64,000 nucleotides of DNA from Planktothrix tepida PCC 9214 (GTDB lineage Bacteria > Cyanobacteriota > Cyanobacteriia > Cyanobacteriales > Microcoleaceae): the NCBI RefSeq assembly GCF_900009145.1, contig NZ_LN889813.1, forward strand, positions 762,972-826,971, in the 5' to 3' direction. Both the position numbers and the translations under genes were made by a program. The notes below the pieces were generated by a model, which saw nothing but the letters and a program-made list of their open reading frames with translations, made no database searches and had not been told where the DNA came from. This document shows, piece by piece, positions 45,601 to 54,789 of the stretch; the stretch's first letter is position 1, and every line of letters starts with the position of its first letter.

Positions 45601-45902
45601 TCTACGGCTTCCGCTACAGCTTTATCAGTATCTGTTGCGGTAGGGGGAATAGATGAGTGACCAAAACGAATACTATTAAGGGTAAATCCTTCAACGGGGC
45701 CGACATTAACAGGCCGTTGTATAATAGTTTCTAAGGTACTGCCAATAATGGGTGCTAACCGATATCGAATAAACCAGGCGGCTGTTGTTCCCACTGTTAA
45801 GAGGGTGATTCCGCATCCGACACCCCCCCAAACCAGGATGCGCCTTAACCGTTGTCGGGGATGTAAAATTGGTTCAGAATTAGGATTAGGAGAATGAGTC
45901 AT
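39657..45902 (-). CDS. tamB: TamB (DUF490) family intermembrane protein
   Basis: This protein of 2081 aa has an N-terminal membrane anchor (about 22-48), then a very long beta-rich AsmA-like/TamB region, and ends with the conserved DUF490 C terminus. That end includes LDLTGGQVNLYTSQLRLDRGYPQQAIF, LVRGPASEINDIIKLQSSPPRSQNELVALLGG and a terminal FRFEYETRF-like strand (here IRFEYETRF). TamB-like proteins bridge inner and outer membranes, carrying phospholipid or assisting beta-barrel insertion. Residues about 590-980 contain repeating units of 88 aa, each with INLGLPLANLP. No TamA/Omp85 gene is adjacent. The cyanobacterial version is much longer than the E. coli one (about 1260 aa). Confidence 0.9.
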   Translation of the reverse strand: MTHSPNPNSEPILHPRQRLRRILVWGGVGCGITLLTVGTTAAWFIRYRLAPIIGSTLETIIQRPVNVGPVEGFTLNSIRFGHSSIPPTATDTDKAVAEAVEVNFSLLSLYKPKVQLDITLVKPNIYIEEDASGNWLNTKLNLDPNPAITLVFRTIGIEKAQINLMPYEILKANSQGTKTQKPIKIGVDQVRANLSEDNARIQADLAGTIGDTGTFAIKGDALLEPGRVNAQIQANRIDLPLIAWFVSTPGVSVKQGKLNTNLSVKLENYKPLDVRGTLNLDQIKVGVENLPDTVNLSQAKLRFAGTQLIIDQFNTTMGDLALNLKGSVLTNPNLELAKTQVNLAANLKPVQISTLLKTVERIQGEPLKLPFPITGELKADVNLKGYLQTPQISGTIATTQKTLVDRIYFDTIQTDFNLLAKFDPNFKILADPVIGIQNLLIQPSVGGSVKGNGEVQLNGLTALLGTQPELLKPGDKVIIRQQKPTPNQSLPTLPPKPEITTRKVEFNPTVKLDFTVDNIPGDAIAQSYGLLPSFRIGNLSANAQVSGNLDNLKGEAKFSLPSVTYPMLGQAQFAGTTAKVQVEIANGNLNLIAQKNNNDIWNAEILGNQIAITPLVDLGLLFASLPNATKQQIQSVDLTDGRLNLAAKLSGNLKGFSLNTLIADSQIQLNFRDSTINAIAQLQNGLFKTEFSSDNLALPRLINIGLPLANLPQTTTAQLQNLDFSQGTLQIAGSLNGNIENFTPNSLTGNAKTIINLGNLGGIITANSQINQGQFKGEFNARDIQLNPWINLGLPLANLPNNVKTQIQTIDLRNSRLTGGGNITGNLDNLNLNTLIANASGQVNLGNFGGTINAEGQLQNNQLIAQVITNQIPLQPLINLGLPLANLQPSLVAEINALNLQGGFLQGSANFRGNLTNFSPNNLIASLDGQVNLGQGGGFVLATGETQQGQWKAGFKGDEIALSRFSRLVESQIPELMANLRQNGLLDQAENMPLLRGLLNTEILGQGNLASINPKTIQALGQLQLTELPIIKQPFDAIASWNGQQINIQKAETPGFSTDGFVGVEFQGNGILQLSNLNLNVRVNNFDLQSPLAQNILAILPPEVTTGDSPLVAGIVNFNGKLTGTLSALNLNGDLRLNNFALRDVTFDPLLAGTVNISPGQQVNVALAGEQDKIELVLDDKYLPISFLVQRDKSLLVGQSQGNNLNISLEQFPLQTLSFSPLAQFDIGLLKGIASGQVTVSNLASFNLNQIAATGNIIVQEPALGYIQADSFKGNFNYQNGIVTLTDAELKKGITQVLINTKAQVSEILASLSAPNTQNLSTVSNQFEGTIKIPQGSLQDVLTALKIFNLEDLARGLKPPDYATATEVAPVPVGLPGNPTLLQQLRRFAEIQAILQQSIEEAAKEPLPPLQDLQGKFTGEIAFQGSIQSGIQATATVKGEDWNYGKYRADQFLLDANFADNVLRVEPIQLRSGATLYDFRGQLNLANQQPSGQLRVKNIRLEEIEKIVDLPNVDLTGQLNVRASVGGTLDNPQASGELTLLEATVNGDPVQEAQSSFSYNNARLRFGGSLLVTEVDPIAFKGTLPFKLPFAKVTPESDLVDVRVDIKDEGLAVINLLNPELNWQEGKGLVQLRISGSLQQPETGGIKLNLKPEGLFKIQDAVLTARSLEQSIVGLSGTALFTGDRIQVKEIKGELQGDKGTGNILLSGVLPVSSPLAETDPDLQTPLQLSLDQLTLNLPDLYKGNASGAITITGTALKPKLGGEVVLSKGRVILPSQETATLPTDTPETNSQSPVNVSLNGLKLTLADNIQVMTPPILDAPLINFTAKGTIQLNGSLASINDIRPQGTIDLTGGQVNLYTSQLRLDRGYPQQAIFVPSEGLDPILNVRLVTRVPEAVRFVSPPSAFPAEQTEALSPSRFGTVRTIRIVALVRGPASEINDIIKLQSSPPRSQNELVALLGGSVIQGIQDDSTLVLANIASAGLFGKLQQDIINATGLTEFRIYPSRVAERGSSGRASALGVGIEVGLDVTNNTYVSLSRVLAAHQPFLFNINYRLNDNLLLRGATNFGNESEIRFEYETRF

Positions 45903-46367
45903 CTCAAATCTGGCTCTGGGTGAATCAAAACACTATTATAGAAGCAATTGAGACTTTAGCATTTTAGCAGTGAACTGCATAAAATAGTAGGTGGATAAAA
46001 TTAATAACGTGTTAAGGCGAACTTCTGGTTCATCAAGTTGGATTCCTGTATCAATATTAAACTTAAATTGAGCGGGTTTTCTGAAGTTTACACTCGTTGA
46101 TTAACAGGTAAGCTACAGCATTCTTATCAGTCAAAGTTTATTTAATTTTAATTAATTAAGTATTCTCCCGGAGTTAAATTTCTACAATCTATTCAATTAT
46201 TACCTAAAATTCAGTGCATATACGGGGATAGCCACAAAATACAAGGGGAAAAACCCAATTTCGTTTTGACAATTATTAAAAAATGTTAAACACAAAAATA
46301 TAAAAACTTTCTTAAGATTTCCGGGTATATTGAAAATACAAGCCAAGGAAACTGGAGCCATACATCT
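45903..46367. other. Divergent promoter region between tamB and the pentapeptide gene
   Basis: The 465 bp are AT-rich with no frame above about 15 codons that I can support. They must hold both promoters. A TTGACA hexamer occurs near 46266 and a TATATT near 46326, on the pentapeptide-gene side, but they are not at standard spacing to each other. No repeats of the named families occur here. Confidence 0.4.
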
Positions 46368-47279
46368 ATGCTAGTCAGCCAACTCTTGAGGCAGTACGAA
46401 GAAGGGGAAACCAATTTTACAGAGGTAGACCTCCAAGGTGCAGACCTATCGGGTACGATTTTGATTGGCGTTAACCTTTCCAGAGCGAACCTGACGGGAG
46501 CCAACCTTAGTCGAGCCTTCCTGAGTCGGGTCAAATTGAATGGGGCCTGTTTGCATCGTGCTAATCTCAGTTATGCCAAAATGAACGAAGCAAAATTAGG
46601 GGATGCTAACCTGAGTAAAGCCAATTTGAGTGGTGCTTTTTTAGTCAAAGCTAAACTTCCTAATGCTAATTTGAGCGGTGCTATTTTGACGGGAGCTAAT
46701 TTAAGACGCGCCACACTCCCTAATGCTAATTTATGCTCGGCAAATTTACAATTAACCAATTTAAGAGAAGCAAATTTAACGGGAGTTAACTTAAAATGGG
46801 CGAATTTAATCGCGGCAAAACTCAGTGGAGCCAACCTATTCGGAGCAGAATTAAACGGAGCTAATCTGCAAAAAGCTTATATGAATGGTCTTAAATTAAG
46901 TCGAGTTAATCTTGAGGGTGTAAATCTAAGTGAAGCTAGGCTTAATGGTGCAGATTTAGAAGATGCCACCTTAATTAATACTAACTTTAGTAAAGCTCAA
47001 ATGCGAGGAATTCGGTTAACAAACGCAGATTTAACCGGGGCTAATTTAGAACGAGCGAGTCTGATGTGGGCTAATTTAAACTGGGCAAAATTACCTCAAG
47101 CTGACTTAAGGAATGCCGATTTAAGAGATGCGTCTTTATTGGGAGCAACCCTTGAAGGAACTCAATTTCAAGGCGCAAAATTACCTCAATCTTTAAAACT
47201 TTATCTGGATTTAGCGATTACTTGTTCTAATTTATATCAAGCTCATACTCAAAAGTGTGCGATTGAGTTAAGATCATGA
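46368..47279 (+). CDS. Pentapeptide-repeat protein
   Basis: This protein of 303 aa begins with a short helical cap (MLVSQLLRQYEEGETNFTEVDL), then about 45 A(D/N)LXX units from residue 22 to about 275 (ADLSGTILIGVNLSRANLTGANLSRAFL...). This forms a right-handed quadrilateral beta helix. The C-terminal 25 residues leave the repeat (LKLYLDLAITCSNLYQAHTQKCAIEL). There is no signal peptide. Function in this family is mostly unknown; DNA-gyrase mimicry is known for some members but cannot be claimed here. Antisense open frames across it are a by-product of the repeat. cutA follows 24 bp later. Confidence 0.93.
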   Translation: MLVSQLLRQYEEGETNFTEVDLQGADLSGTILIGVNLSRANLTGANLSRAFLSRVKLNGACLHRANLSYAKMNEAKLGDANLSKANLSGAFLVKAKLPNANLSGAILTGANLRRATLPNANLCSANLQLTNLREANLTGVNLKWANLIAAKLSGANLFGAELNGANLQKAYMNGLKLSRVNLEGVNLSEARLNGADLEDATLINTNFSKAQMRGIRLTNADLTGANLERASLMWANLNWAKLPQADLRNADLRDASLLGATLEGTQFQGAKLPQSLKLYLDLAITCSNLYQAHTQKCAIELRS

Positions 47280-47303
47280 TTATAAAGAGTTAATCAGACA
47301 TCA

Positions 47304-47627
47304 ATGGGAACAGATTATGCGGTAGTGCTTGTTACGGCAAGTTCTAGGTTAGAAGCGGAAAAAATTGCTCAAGCTTTAGTTGAAAAAAAACTGGCGGCTT
47401 GTGTTAGCTTAATGCCTATTCATTCGATTTATACCTGGAAATCAGAATTATGTCAGGAGGATGAATGGCAATTAATGATCAAAACCGATCTCAGACAGTT
47501 TGAGCAGTTAGAAACAAAAATCAAACAACTTCACTCTTACGAAGTCCCTGAAATTATTGCGTTACCGATTATTAAAGGTTCGGGGGATTATTTAAACTGG
47601 ATTTCTGAACAAACTCAGAAACATTAA
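47304..47627 (+). CDS. cutA: CutA1 divalent-cation-tolerance protein
   Basis: This protein of 107 aa is a complete CutA1 trimer-forming protein: VLVTASSRLEAEKIAQALVEKKLAACVSLMPIHSIYTWKSELCQEDEWQLMIKT, then LHSYEVPEIIALPIIKGSGDYLNWI. The conserved Cys in LAACV and the HSYEVPEI block are present. It is a small stable cytoplasmic trimer linked in other bacteria to copper tolerance; the role is inferred from the family. It probably shares a transcript with the pentapeptide gene. Confidence 0.95.
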   Translation: MGTDYAVVLVTASSRLEAEKIAQALVEKKLAACVSLMPIHSIYTWKSELCQEDEWQLMIKTDLRQFEQLETKIKQLHSYEVPEIIALPIIKGSGDYLNWISEQTQKH

Positions 47628-47694
47628 AATTAAATTTTCATTTTCTCTTAATAATTTTATCCTTCTTATTCAGGTATTTAAGATACAATTAGCC

Positions 47695-48891
47695 TTAAGG
47701 TTTTTCCTTTTTCGTCGCTAACATCATATTGGATTGGTTCACCCCAAACTTATAACCGACTCCAAAATTAAGCGGTTTTATAGAAGAATTAGTTTGATAA
47801 ACTTTCCTTAAATCCGATTGATAACGAACACTAAATAAGGAAATGGGGGCGGTATAGGTTCCAAAAAAATCTAAATTCCATTGTTTTTCTGCAAAGGATT
47901 TAAGCGGTATCCCAGAATCATCTTGTAAAATGGCTTGACTTTGATCGAGAATTAATTCTCGAATTGCTGAAAAAGTGGGTCTGTGCATTAAATAGGATGC
48001 AGCTTTAAGATAGGTCACGGGTTGATTAATTTGTTTAACAAATTGGCTGTATTGGGGTGTTTTTTTCAAGCCGTCATCGGAAATATCTGCGGAAAAATAA
48101 TATAATGTTCGCGGTTGTTTTTCCCCTTTAGGAACAAAATCAATTTTTACCCCTGGAATCATTCCTTTTTCAAACTTTTGAATTTTAGCATCTTGATCTA
48201 ATCCAATATATTGTAGATCTAAAATTCTATTATTGGTTCTTGCCATAAAGAATACAATTAACGGTAAAACGCCTTGATTCGATAAATCAGATTTCATTTC
48301 TTTGGTTTGAAAAAAGCTAAACTGAAGTAAAGAATAAAGAGAGTTTTTAACATCCGCTAACTTTTGATTACGTTGAGTTTCCGATAATTGATTAAAATCA
48401 GGAAGAGTTCCAACGGGTTCTAAAGCAGTAAGAACATATTTTTTAGATGTGGGAAAAAATAAATAAGCATATAAAAAATCAGGGCCACTAAAGGGATAAA
48501 AAATCTCAGGATTGGATTGATTAATCGTCGCTAATTCTTGTTCTGACCATTGACTGACTTTCGCCAGTTGTTGTTTTTCGAGTTTTGACCAAGCCGAATC
48601 AATAAAATTATGATAATTCATCCAAAAATTTGATTTTTCTAAGGAATAAAGTTTGCTTTTGGCATCTACTTTCATTCCAGCCATCAATTTAGCTGTATCG
48701 GTTAAATTATCAGCTTTTTTTGGGTCATAACTAGCTAAAGAGTCAACAGGTTTAGGGGGAATTGGTGGTGTTGTTTTCGTTTGACTGACTTCAGGTTGAG
48801 GTGTTTCAATATCTTGTTGAGGTTGAGTTTGAGAACAAGATTGCAATCCAGTAACCGTTAAAATAAGGGCTAATAAGGCTTTGATTTTCAT
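47695..48891 (-). CDS. Lipoprotein of unknown function
   Basis: This protein of 398 aa has an N-terminal lipoprotein signal (MKIKALLALILTVTGLQSC) with the modified Cys at residue 19. A Pro/Thr/Gln-rich linker (about 20-50) is followed by a globular domain I do not recognise. It has aromatic-rich blocks such as IFYPFSGPDFLYAYLFFPTSKKYVLTALEPVG and PLIVFFMARTNNR. It looks like a conserved cyanobacterial exported protein. It follows the APC permease gene by only 3 bp, so the two are surely co-transcribed and may work together at the membrane. Confidence 0.7.
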   Translation of the reverse strand: MKIKALLALILTVTGLQSCSQTQPQQDIETPQPEVSQTKTTPPIPPKPVDSLASYDPKKADNLTDTAKLMAGMKVDAKSKLYSLEKSNFWMNYHNFIDSAWSKLEKQQLAKVSQWSEQELATINQSNPEIFYPFSGPDFLYAYLFFPTSKKYVLTALEPVGTLPDFNQLSETQRNQKLADVKNSLYSLLQFSFFQTKEMKSDLSNQGVLPLIVFFMARTNNRILDLQYIGLDQDAKIQKFEKGMIPGVKIDFVPKGEKQPRTLYYFSADISDDGLKKTPQYSQFVKQINQPVTYLKAASYLMHRPTFSAIRELILDQSQAILQDDSGIPLKSFAEKQWNLDFFGTYTAPISLFSVRYQSDLRKVYQTNSSIKPLNFGVGYKFGVNQSNMMLATKKEKP

Positions 48892-48894
48892 AGA

Positions 48895-50250
48895 CTATAC
48901 TAATTTTTTGTGAACACCGATAAAATAGAAGGGTAAACCTAAGGCTATTGTTCCTAATCCAGCTAAGGATTCTAAAGGTTTATCCTGAAAAATAAATATT
49001 AGCATCCAAAGGCTAATTCCTAAAAAAATAATTGGGGTAATAGGATATCCCCAAGTTTGATAGGGACGGGGCGCACCAGGATAGCGAAATCGATAAACAA
49101 AAACCCCTAAAACGGTGATCGCCGAACATAGGGTTAAGGTAAATCCTAAATAGGTTATTACGGCTTCAAAGCTGGCTGTAATGATTAAAATCATCACAAT
49201 TGCAAGTTGGAAACAGATCGCATAATAGGGAATTCCATGTAGATTTTTTCGAGATAAAATTTTAAACAAAGGAATATCTTCTCCGATGACTTGGGTAACT
49301 CTTGGCCCTGCTAATACCATTGAACTGATAGAAGAAATTAACCCAAATCCAATTAATAATCCCATTAATTTTGCCCCGAAGTTGCCGAAAATTTGTTGGG
49401 CTGCAATATAACCAATTTCTAATTGTCCGGCTAATTGGTTGATGGGTGTGGTATAGAGAAAAATAAAATTTAGAAGTAGATATAAAATTGTCACAATTAA
49501 GGTGCCAATTAAAAGCGATCTTGGTAAGTTTTTTTCAGGTTCTTGGAGTTCACTCGCTAAATAAACGGCTGCGTTCCAACCGGAATAGGAATAGGTCACA
49601 TAGACTAAAGAAATGGCAAAAGAGGAACTAAAAATCACTTTAAAATCATTAATATTAGGTAAAAATTGAATCGGTTGTGGGTCGGCTAGGATGAATCCCG
49701 ATAGAATAAAAACTAGGATGAGAATCACTTTTAAAACCGTAAAGCCTTGTTGAAATAAACTGCCAATTTTTAAGGTTTGGCTATGAATCAAAGAAACTAA
49801 GATAACGGCTATTAAAGCGATCACTATTGGATACTTTAAACTAGGAAATACGCTGGATATATACTTACCAAATGCCATCGCTGCGGCGGCAATGGGAGCG
49901 GCAAAACCAACGGTGACAGAAACCCATCCAGAGAGAAACCCCAACAGAGGATGATAAATTTTAGATAGATAATGATATTCTCCCCCAGAACGGGGCATTG
50001 CTGCTCCTAATTCCCCATAACAAAGGGCACCAGAAAGGGCAAAAATACCGCCAATTAACCACAAAAACAAAATGGCAAAACCAGATTTAATATCGATGAC
50101 TTGGAACCCCAAACTGGTAAATACACCCGTTCCAATCATATTCGCAACGACAATACAAATAGCCGTTAATAATGAGATTTGATTCGGGGATGAATTGGGT
50201 TTTTCTGGGAAATTAGAGGTGGAATTAGGAGGATCGTTAAATTGATTCAT
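48895..50250 (-). CDS. APC-superfamily amino acid permease
   Basis: This protein of 451 aa has about twelve membrane helices. The APC signature lies in helix 1 (LLTAICIVVANMIGTGVFTSLGFQ), with the unwound IGTG, and GELGAAMPRSGGEYHYLSKIYHPLLGFLSGWVS follows in helices 2-3. The later GWNAAVYLASELQEPEKNLPRS is also typical. It imports or exchanges an amino acid or related amine; the substrate cannot be told. It is first in a two-gene unit with the lipoprotein 3 bp downstream. Confidence 0.92.
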   Translation of the reverse strand: MNQFNDPPNSTSNFPEKPNSSPNQISLLTAICIVVANMIGTGVFTSLGFQVIDIKSGFAILFLWLIGGIFALSGALCYGELGAAMPRSGGEYHYLSKIYHPLLGFLSGWVSVTVGFAAPIAAAAMAFGKYISSVFPSLKYPIVIALIAVILVSLIHSQTLKIGSLFQQGFTVLKVILILVFILSGFILADPQPIQFLPNINDFKVIFSSSFAISLVYVTYSYSGWNAAVYLASELQEPEKNLPRSLLIGTLIVTILYLLLNFIFLYTTPINQLAGQLEIGYIAAQQIFGNFGAKLMGLLIGFGLISSISSMVLAGPRVTQVIGEDIPLFKILSRKNLHGIPYYAICFQLAIVMILIITASFEAVITYLGFTLTLCSAITVLGVFVYRFRYPGAPRPYQTWGYPITPIIFLGISLWMLIFIFQDKPLESLAGLGTIALGLPFYFIGVHKKLV

Positions 50251-50412
50251 GAATATTTTTTTATGAATTAAAGGGAACTATAACAGATTTTGAGCTAATT
50301 TTCTATGATTTGCTGTTATAATAATTCATCGCTACTCAATTGAGAAGATTTAGAAAAGCATGGGGTTAATAAATTGGCTTGAATTGAACCGCAATAAAGA
50401 TTACTGATTTTC

Positions 50413-50880
50413 TCATCGTCGATTTAAGTTTAAAATTGTGCTGACTTCTTGCAAGAGTTGATTTTGTTCTTGATGAATATTCTCTAAGTGTTGTAGTAAA
50501 ATAATCAGCCGTTCTTGCTGTTCTAAACTCAGTGATTCTATCCGTTGTTGAGGGTGGGTTGATAAAAACTGTGATAAGCGACTTTGACGAAGTTCGGAAT
50601 TCAAGGGTCTGCCAGGGTTTAAAATCCATTGAGAAATCCAAATTAAGCTATATTGAAATAGTTGAAAAGGACTGGTTAAAATGAATAGCCATCCTTGTTT
50701 AAATAAACTACTAATCGCTTGTAAAAATCCCGAAAATAAGCTAATTAAAAATACAAAGAGAATGAAACCCATCCCAGGATGGCTAATTAACCAAGAGATA
50801 AAAGGATGAGCATTAATCCAATCTTGGATTAGAGAGTGAACCGCGTTTTTAAGGGCATCATTGATTGATAAATTAGGCAT
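50413..50880 (-). CDS. Small membrane protein of unknown function
   Basis: This protein of 155 aa has an N-terminal amphipathic part, then two or three hydrophobic segments (about 28-60 and 62-90: MGFILFVFLISLFSGFLQAI, GWLFILTSPFQLFQYSLIWI). A soluble coiled-coil-like tail follows, rich in Gln, Leu and Glu (LSLEQQERLIILLQHLENIHQEQNQLLQEV). I do not recognise the family. It stands between murD and the permease unit, all on the minus strand. The overlapping 50366-50641 frame is a shadow. Confidence 0.6.
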   Translation of the reverse strand: MPNLSINDALKNAVHSLIQDWINAHPFISWLISHPGMGFILFVFLISLFSGFLQAISSLFKQGWLFILTSPFQLFQYSLIWISQWILNPGRPLNSELRQSRLSQFLSTHPQQRIESLSLEQQERLIILLQHLENIHQEQNQLLQEVSTILNLNRR

Positions 50881-50979
50881 ATAAAACTGATGTTTGAGGC
50901 ATTTTTTATATTTTATTCCCCATCAAAGATTAAGTTATCTATCTCTCAGTTGATTTTTAATGGTTTTAATCCCATGCTT

Positions 50980-51007
50980 GTAGAGACGTTTCATGAAACA
51001 TCCCTAC
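50980..51007. repeat. GTAGAGACG family palindrome after murD
   Basis: The 28-bp element GTAGAGACGTTTCA + TGAAACATCCCTAC has two mismatched pairs. It lies 18 bp beyond the murD stop codon and may act as its terminator. Confidence 0.7.
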
Positions 51008-51025
51008 ATTAACATTGAATTAATA

Positions 51026-52390
51026 TTAACCCTTTAATTCTAAACACAACTGACGGAAATGTTCTCCTCGATGTTCAAAACTTTGATATTGATCAAAACT
51101 AGCACAAGCTGGAGATAATAACACAACTTTTGCTCCTAATTTAGGGGCAATTTCAGAGGCTTTTTGAATAGCTTTTTCCAGGGTTTCAACAATTTCAAAA
51201 TTAAAGTAATTTTCTGCTTTTAACCGTTGAGAAAATGCCTCGGCTGCATCTCCAATTAATAACACTGAGGCTACTTTTTCTTTAATTCTATAAATCCAAG
51301 CCGTATCATCTCCTTTTTTAGCCTCTCCCCCAGCAATTAAAATCACCGGAGAATCAACCGCCGCTAATCCCACTTCTGCTGCATCATAATTGGTGGCTTT
51401 ACTATCATTAATCCAATCAATTCCTTGCCAAGTCATAATCTGTTCTAAACGATGGGCAACCCCAGGAAAATTAGAAATAGCATGACAAATAGCTTCTGTT
51501 TCAATTCCGGCTAATCTAGCTGTAGCAACAGCCATTAATAGATTTTGTTGGTTATGACTTCCCACCATTTTTAAAGCATCGGCTTGAACAATGGGTTCTC
51601 CATTTTGCATCACCCAATTATTCTCAATATAAAATCCGAGTTCAGAATTAGCCACTAATTTTTCTTGTCCTAAAACACTTGTCCAACAGGCAGAAAGCCA
51701 ACGTTGATGAGCCGTTTCTCTTAAATAAGGATCATCCCCATTAATTACTTGTTGTTGGGATTGATATAATAATTTAGCTTTAATATCATAATAGCGTTCT
51801 AAGGTGTAATGACGATTCAAATGATCCGGTGTAAACGTTGTCCAAACCGCAATTCTAGGATTTAAAGTGGATGAAGATTCGATTTGATAACTACTCACTT
51901 CCGCAATAATCCAATCTAACGGTTGAGCGCTTCCTTCGTATTCTTGTAAGGCTAATTCACAGGCTGCATACCCAATATTTCCACAGGCTGGAGCGTTTAA
52001 ACCTGCGACTTGAAATATCGCAGCAGTCAGGGCTGTTGTTGTGGTTTTTCCATTCGTTCCTGTAATACAAACCCAAGGCACATCTCGCAGATTTCGCCAA
52101 GCTAATTCCATTTCTCCAATGGTTTCTATGCCTAAATTTCGGGCGGTTTTTAACCCCGGAATATCCCAAGGAACCCCAGGACTAACCACCACTAAATCTA
52201 AGGACTCATCCGGTTGAAAATTCTCTCCTAAATTAACTACAATTCCTTCGCTTTCTAATTGTTGTTTTTGGGGTTCTAATTGAGAGGAATTGTTGCGATC
52301 GCTTAAACTAACATCCCACCCTTGCAATTTTAACAACCGTGCTGCGGCATTTCCAGATTTTCCTAAACCAATAACATGAGCTTTGAGCAT
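51026..52390 (-). CDS. murD: UDP-N-acetylmuramoylalanine--D-glutamate ligase
   Basis: This protein is 454 aa from the ATG at 52388-52390 ([13 protein letters not shown]). An upstream GTG at 52459 would add 23 residues not expected in the family. The Mur ligase layout is complete: an N-terminal Rossmann-like domain, ATP P-loop [13 protein letters not shown] (about 110-122), a central catalytic region with [20 protein letters not shown] and [12 protein letters not shown], and a C-terminal domain ([11 protein letters not shown]... [22 protein letters not shown]). It adds D-Glu to UDP-MurNAc-L-Ala in the cytoplasm. It follows glyS on the same strand after 84 bp. Confidence 0.95.
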   Translation of the reverse strand: MLKAHVIGLGKSGNAAARLLKLQGWDVSLSDRNNSSQLEPQKQQLESEGIVVNLGENFQPDESLDLVVVSPGVPWDIPGLKTARNLGIETIGEMELAWRNLRDVPWVCITGTNGKTTTTALTAAIFQVAGLNAPACGNIGYAACELALQEYEGSAQPLDWIIAEVSSYQIESSSTLNPRIAVWTTFTPDHLNRHYTLERYYDIKAKLLYQSQQQVINGDDPYLRETAHQRWLSACWTSVLGQEKLVANSELGFYIENNWVMQNGEPIVQADALKMVGSHNQQNLLMAVATARLAGIETEAICHAISNFPGVAHRLEQIMTWQGIDWINDSKATNYDAAEVGLAAVDSPVILIAGGEAKKGDDTAWIYRIKEKVASVLLIGDAAEAFSQRLKAENYFNFEIVETLEKAIQKASEIAPKLGAKVVLLSPACASFDQYQSFEHRGEHFRQLCLELKG

Positions 52391-52474
52391 AGACAATGTA
52401 ATGATACCCTGTATAAATTCGTTGATTGTACTTGATAAAGAGGGCAGGTTTAGATTCACAACCTACCCCTATTT

Positions 52475-54628
52475 TTAACTTTTGACAATTGCTCCAAAAT
52501 CAGCTAAAACACGGGCATGATTTCTTAATAATCCCAATAAATTCAAACGATTACGTTGAATATTTGGATCATCATCCATCACTAAAACACTTTCTGAGCC
52601 ATCAAAAAAGCTACTAACCTTCGGGGTAATTTCTGCTAATGCTTCGACCAATTGACGATAATTTCGCGTTGTTTGAGACGCTTGGGTTTTGGGAACTAAC
52701 TGCACTAATGCTTGATAAAATTCCTGTTCAGAAGATTTTTGGAAAAGATCAGGTTTAACCTTTTTGTCCGGTTGCAATTCTAGGGTGCCTAAATCTCCGT
52801 GTTTGGCTAACCGAGTGGAACGATTAACGGTTTCATAAATTTGATCTAATGTGCCATCATTACGGATAGTTTGTAGGAATAACGCTCGATCTCGGACATC
52901 CAATAAATCCTGTAACGCCCGTTCTTTATATTCGAGATCATTGTCTCCTAAAACCGCATTGACTAAATCATAATCAATGGCTTTTTCATCCTGTAATAAG
53001 GTTCTAATCCGTTGCAGGAAAAAATCATCTAATTGATGAGTTAATCCTAGCATGGCATTAGGAAATGTATTGACAAAATCGGCTGAAATTTGTTTCAAAA
53101 GTTGATATAAATTCAACGATAAATCTGCCGACCAAATAATATTAATTACCGCATTTGCCGCACGACGTAAGGCAAAAGGATCAGAGGAACCTGTGGGTAA
53201 CATTCCCAAACCAAAAATACTAACTAAGGTATCAAGTTTGTCCGCTAAACCCACCACTCGACCGACTAAAGTTTGGGGTAAATTATCAGTCGCACTGCGA
53301 GGTAAATAATGTTCAAAAATCGCCGTTGCTACCGCTTCCGGTTCTCCCCCTTCACGCGCATATTTTTCTCCCATTACCCCTTGCAATTCGGGGAACTCAT
53401 ACACCATTTGGGTGACTAAATCCGCTTTACATAATAATGCTGCCCGTTGAATTAAATTGCGATCTGATTCATTCACATTCAGTTGATCTGCAATCCAGTT
53501 AGCAATTTTACCAATGCGATTAACTTTATCTCGAACTGAACCTAAATTCTCTTGAAATGTCACTGCTTCTAAGGCAGGTAAATAGCTTTCTAAGGGCGTT
53601 TTTAAATCCGACTTATAGAAAAATTGACCATCCGCTAACCTCGCCCGAATGACCCGTTCATTTCCGGCTGCAATTAAATCTGATTTAGCGGGATCACCAT
53701 TAGAAATCGTGATAAAATAGGGTTTTAACAGCAATGAATTTTGAGTTTCTGTTGTTAATACCGGAAAATACCGTTGATGGGTTACCATGACCGTTTTAAT
53801 GACTTCAGCAGGTAAATTCAAAAATTCCTGATCAAATGTTCCGACAACAGCCGTCGGCCATTCCACTAAATTAACAACTTCTGCTAATAAATCTTCGGTA
53901 ATTTCTGCCTGTCCTCCCACACTATTCGCTGCTATTTTAACTTCTTTTTGAATCGTCTGAATCCGTTCTTGGGGGTCAACTTCAATAAACCCTTTCCTAA
54001 TAGATTCAGCATAGGTTTTAGCCTCAGAAATGGTAATCGGTTCTGGATGTAAAACTCGATGTCCTTGGGAAATGCGATCGCTTTTAATTTCTTCGGAACC
54101 ACTAACTAATGTAACGGGTAAAATCTGGTCATCCAATAACGTAATTAACCAGCGAATCGGACGGGGAAATTTTAAATCTCCATCCCCCCAACGCATAAAT
54201 CGTTTTCCTTCTAATTTGCTAATCCATTCTAGGGTTAATTTTGCTAAAATATCTGCTGTTAATCGACCCGGAATTTTTTTTAAAACAAAGACAAAATCCC
54301 CTTTAGAAGTGGGACGAATCTCTAGATCTTCTAAAGTCACACCCTGTTTTTTAATGAATCCTTCCGCCGCCGGAGTCGGTTTGCCGTCTTTGAAAGCGGT
54401 CGATGCTGGGGGGCCTTTAATTTCTTCTTCCCGGTCAGGTTGGTGGCTAGGAAGTCCTTCAATTAATACAGCTAACCGTCGTGGTGTTCCCCAGACATGA
54501 ACGGACTCAAAGGTTAAAAACTGTTCTTTGAGACTGACGGAAATTTTTTGTTGCCATTGTTGAATGGCGGTTTCCACAAAGGTTGCTGGTAATTCTTCTG
54601 TACCCACTTCGAGTAAAAAACTAACCAT
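52475..54628 (-). CDS. glyS: Glycyl-tRNA synthetase beta subunit
   Basis: This protein of 717 aa is full length for GlyS. It starts [16 protein letters not shown], carries the tRNA_synt_2f core with [36 protein letters not shown] and [10 protein letters not shown], and the HD-like region [26 protein letters not shown]. The anticodon-binding C terminus (about 600-700) is present. It works in an alpha2-beta2 enzyme charging tRNA-Gly, so a separate glyQ must exist elsewhere in the genome. Confidence 0.96.
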   Translation of the reverse strand: MVSFLLEVGTEELPATFVETAIQQWQQKISVSLKEQFLTFESVHVWGTPRRLAVLIEGLPSHQPDREEEIKGPPASTAFKDGKPTPAAEGFIKKQGVTLEDLEIRPTSKGDFVFVLKKIPGRLTADILAKLTLEWISKLEGKRFMRWGDGDLKFPRPIRWLITLLDDQILPVTLVSGSEEIKSDRISQGHRVLHPEPITISEAKTYAESIRKGFIEVDPQERIQTIQKEVKIAANSVGGQAEITEDLLAEVVNLVEWPTAVVGTFDQEFLNLPAEVIKTVMVTHQRYFPVLTTETQNSLLLKPYFITISNGDPAKSDLIAAGNERVIRARLADGQFFYKSDLKTPLESYLPALEAVTFQENLGSVRDKVNRIGKIANWIADQLNVNESDRNLIQRAALLCKADLVTQMVYEFPELQGVMGEKYAREGGEPEAVATAIFEHYLPRSATDNLPQTLVGRVVGLADKLDTLVSIFGLGMLPTGSSDPFALRRAANAVINIIWSADLSLNLYQLLKQISADFVNTFPNAMLGLTHQLDDFFLQRIRTLLQDEKAIDYDLVNAVLGDNDLEYKERALQDLLDVRDRALFLQTIRNDGTLDQIYETVNRSTRLAKHGDLGTLELQPDKKVKPDLFQKSSEQEFYQALVQLVPKTQASQTTRNYRQLVEALAEITPKVSSFFDGSESVLVMDDDPNIQRNRLNLLGLLRNHARVLADFGAIVKS

Positions 54629-54742
54629 AGGAAATTTTATAAGGGATGTTGCTAAGAAAATTAAGGTTACAAATAATTACCATAGCAGGTTAGGGGGTCA
54701 TTACTCAAGGGTTAACCATTTTTTGAGAATTTTTCAATCCCC

Positions 54743-54770
54743 GTAGAGACGTGTCATGGCGCGTCTCGAC
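54743..54770. repeat. GTAGAGACG family palindrome beside the second Uma2 gene
   Basis: This 28-bp imperfect palindrome (GTAGAGACGTGTCA + TGGCGCGTCTCGAC) lies 19 bp beyond the 3' end of the Uma2 gene and about 115 bp upstream of glyS. Confidence 0.7.
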
Positions 54771-54789
54771 AAGACTTTTGAAAATGCTT

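Noticed and set aside
46286-46834. Reverse open frames across the pentapeptide gene
   Set aside because: The regular GCNAAYYT codon pattern of the repeats keeps antisense frames open. There is no start signal or known domain.
52391-52459. GTG start for murD at 52459
   Set aside because: It would add 23 residues ahead of the Rossmann start [13 protein letters not shown], where family members begin.
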